This document shows, one piece after another, positions 4,985 to 5,892 of a stretch of DNA of 5,892 nt (positions are counted from its first letter, which is position 1; each line of letters begins with the position of its first letter). Source of the stretch: Nitrososphaeria archaeon (GTDB lineage Archaea; Thermoproteota; Nitrososphaeria; Conexivisphaerales; UBA164); assembly GCA_029775955.1 (NCBI GenBank), contig JARVJW010000075.1:1-5892 (forward strand). The letters run 5' to 3'. The notes under the pieces are model-generated. The model was given only the letters and a program-made list of their open reading frames with translations, was not told the origin of the DNA and searched no databases. The position numbers were made by a program, and so were the translations under genes.

Positions 4985-5749
4985 TTGAATGTTGGTATAT
5001 TAGGAATAGGAAATCTCGGGAGTTCAATTATAAATGGCCTAATCAGATCTGATATAAACAAAATAAAGTTATTTGCATACGATAGTAACAGCGACGCAAT
5101 ATCAAAGGTTAAGGCCGACCGCGTCAACATAGTAAAGTCTGAGAAAGAACTTTATCAAACGTCAGATGTGCTTTTCATAGCTGTTAAACCGGATCAAGTT
5201 AAATCTGTGCTACAAAAAATGCTCACGGGATTTACAGGAAGGACTGTTATATCAGCAGCTGCTGGCATTTCACTTGATTTTATAAAGAATAATCTAACCA
5301 CGCCAAATACTAAGATATATCGCATTATGACAAACTTAGGGTGTGAGTTTAACTCCGCTCCAGTTTTAGTTGCAGGTTATGAACCGCTGGATCAAATGAC
5401 TCAACAAGTCCTGGAAGGATTGGGAAAAATCTACCAGGTAAATGAACAATTGCTTAATGCCTTGACAACAGTTGTTGGCAGTGGCCCAGCATTAATAACA
5501 TATTTTCTTGATTCATTGGTTCAATATTGCAAAATAATTGGTTTAGAAGGAGATAGCGCTAGGGAAATAGTGGATATGGTAGCTTTATCCACTTTAGATT
5601 ATCTTAAATATAAAAGGGTTACTTATGAAGACCTAATTGAAAAGATAACTACCCCGGGTGGAATTACGTTAAAGGTTTTACATAACATGGATAAGATGTC
5701 AGTAAAAGGAAGAATTGTTGATTCAATAATTAAAGGCGCTCACAATTAG
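4985..5749 (+). CDS. proC: Pyrroline-5-carboxylate reductase
   Basis: It reduces 1-pyrroline-5-carboxylate to proline with NAD(P)H, the last step of proline synthesis. The 254 residues are slightly shorter than the usual 265-275. Visible are the Rossmann loop GILGIGNLGSS (4-14), VKPDQV (67-72), SAAAGIS (90-96), the MTN of the usual M(P/T)NTP motif (115-117), VGSGPAL (164-170) and TPGGIT (223-228) near the C-terminal dimerisation helices. Deviations are modest: NTP reads NLG, SPGGTT reads TPGGIT, and the small residue that normally follows is Val. A related imine reductase therefore cannot be fully excluded. The start is TTG at 4985, the only codon giving the standard N-terminus; the ATG at 4989 is out of frame. 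A TATA-like palindrome 23 nt upstream suggests a leaderless mRNA. No functional tie to the divergent Mo genes is evident. Confidence 0.88.
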   Translation: MNVGILGIGNLGSSIINGLIRSDINKIKLFAYDSNSDAISKVKADRVNIVKSEKELYQTSDVLFIAVKPDQVKSVLQKMLTGFTGRTVISAAAGISLDFIKNNLTTPNTKIYRIMTNLGCEFNSAPVLVAGYEPLDQMTQQVLEGLGKIYQVNEQLLNALTTVVGSGPALITYFLDSLVQYCKIIGLEGDSAREIVDMVALSTLDYLKYKRVTYEDLIEKITTPGGITLKVLHNMDKMSVKGRIVDSIIKGAHN

Positions 5750-5750
5750 G

Positions 5751-5764
5751 CATTTGCTCAAATG
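5751..5764. repeat. Short inverted repeat just after proC
   Basis: CATTTG, two bases CT, then CAAATG form a perfect inverted repeat starting 1 nt after the proC stop codon. As RNA it would fold a short stem with a 4-nt loop. No T-run follows, so it is a weak terminator candidate at best; a role in mRNA 3'-end protection or chance are equally possible. Confidence 0.3.
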
Positions 5765-5779
5765 ATTTGGCGCCGTAGA

Positions 5780-5796
5780 CTACAGTTTCAATGTAG
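5780..5796. repeat. Inverted repeat upstream of the last gene's TATA box
   Basis: CTACA (5780-5784) and TGTAG (5792-5796) flank a 7-nt spacer, ending 5 nt before the TATA-like element at 5802. A smaller nested repeat GTAG-A-CTAC (5775-5783) overlaps its left arm. The position immediately upstream of the TATA/BRE region is where archaeal activators often bind. This is inference from position and symmetry only. Confidence 0.3.
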
Positions 5797-5801
5797 ATAA
5801 G

Positions 5802-5809
5802 TTTAAATA
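5802..5809 (+). promoter_or_regulatory. TATA-like element of the gene starting at 5836
   Basis: TTTAAATA lies 26 nt before the GTG at 5836, again the spacing of a leaderless archaeal transcript. A purine-rich AGAAGGAT (5821-5828) sits 7 nt before the GTG and could act as a weak ribosome site if the RNA starts earlier. Confidence 0.5.
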
Positions 5810-5835
5810 TTGGTAAATATAGAAGGATATCTAAA

Positions 5836-5892
5836 GTGATAATCGCTTATGAAGACAGGCTCACAAGGTTTGATATTGAAACTTTAAAGAAA
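5836..5892 (+). CDS. N-terminal start of an unidentified protein (3' end outside window)
   Basis: From GTG at 5836 the frame stays open for 19 codons to the window edge, reading MIIAYEDRLTRFDIETLKK with the GTG as Met. The well-placed TATA-like element and purine-rich site upstream support a real start. An ATG at 5850-5852 is in another frame and reaches a stop within 13 codons. The fragment looks like a strand followed by a charged helix; it is too short to assign a family and I do not recognise it. Confidence 0.5.
   Translation, partial: MIIAYEDRLTRFDIETLKK

Noticed and set aside
5850..5892. ATG at 5850 as start of the last gene
   Set aside because: That frame reaches a stop codon within 13 codons, while the GTG frame from 5836 stays open to the window edge.
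1..5892. CRISPR arrays, insertion sequences, attachment sites
   Set aside because: No regularly spaced direct repeats, transposase-like reading frames or integrase were seen, and the tRNA has no adjoining duplicated 3' fragment within the window.

Overview
The window looks archaeal. The evidence is TATA-like elements 23-32 nt upstream of several start codons (suggesting leaderless or near-leaderless transcripts), frequent GTG/TTG starts, internal operon genes with GGTGG Shine-Dalgarno-like sites, and a tRNA-Phe interrupted in its D-loop by a 13-nt intron that fits the archaeal bulge-helix-bulge (BHB) splicing motif. Base composition is AT-rich. The sequence alone does not fix the lineage; a TACK-type archaeon or a Thermoplasmata-like one would both fit.

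Layout. Positions 3-119 hold the last 38 codons of an unrecognised plus-strand gene. A TATA box (143-150) precedes tRNA-Phe(GAA) at 175-261, followed by a T-run at 289-294. The AT-rich gap 262-427 holds a 12-bp palindrome but no convincing gene.

From 4923 down to 428 on the minus strand lies a compact molybdenum hydroxylase locus. In transcription order it encodes a MocA-like molybdenum-cofactor nucleotidyltransferase (4923-4348), a [2Fe-2S] small subunit (4293-3787), an FAD-binding medium subunit (3790-2888, best started at an overlapping TTG), a MoaD/ThiS-like ubiquitin-fold sulfur carrier (2913-2677) and a molybdopterin-binding large subunit (2674-428). The last four overlap or lie within 2 nt of each other and are surely co-transcribed. 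The 54-nt gap before the small subunit carries TATA-like sequence and a perfect 12-bp palindrome, so these four genes may have their own regulated promoter.

How they work together: the three subunits make a xanthine-dehydrogenase-type hydroxylase in which electrons pass from the Mo site through two [2Fe-2S] clusters to FAD. The MocA-like protein would add a nucleotide to the cofactor, and the MoaD-like protein could supply sulfur for pterin dithiolene synthesis. The active-site loop (AFRGFGAPE) rules out a form I CO dehydrogenase, and two residues that bind purine in animal xanthine oxidoreductase are not conserved, so the substrate is open (aldehyde, N-heterocycle or other).

A 61-bp intergenic region with one palindromic TATA-like element separates the MocA-like gene from a divergent pyrroline-5-carboxylate reductase gene (proC, 4985-5749, plus strand), which probably has no functional link to the Mo enzyme. 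Another plus-strand gene starts at 5836 behind its own TATA-like element and runs off the window. No insertion sequence, CRISPR array, rRNA or phage gene was seen.
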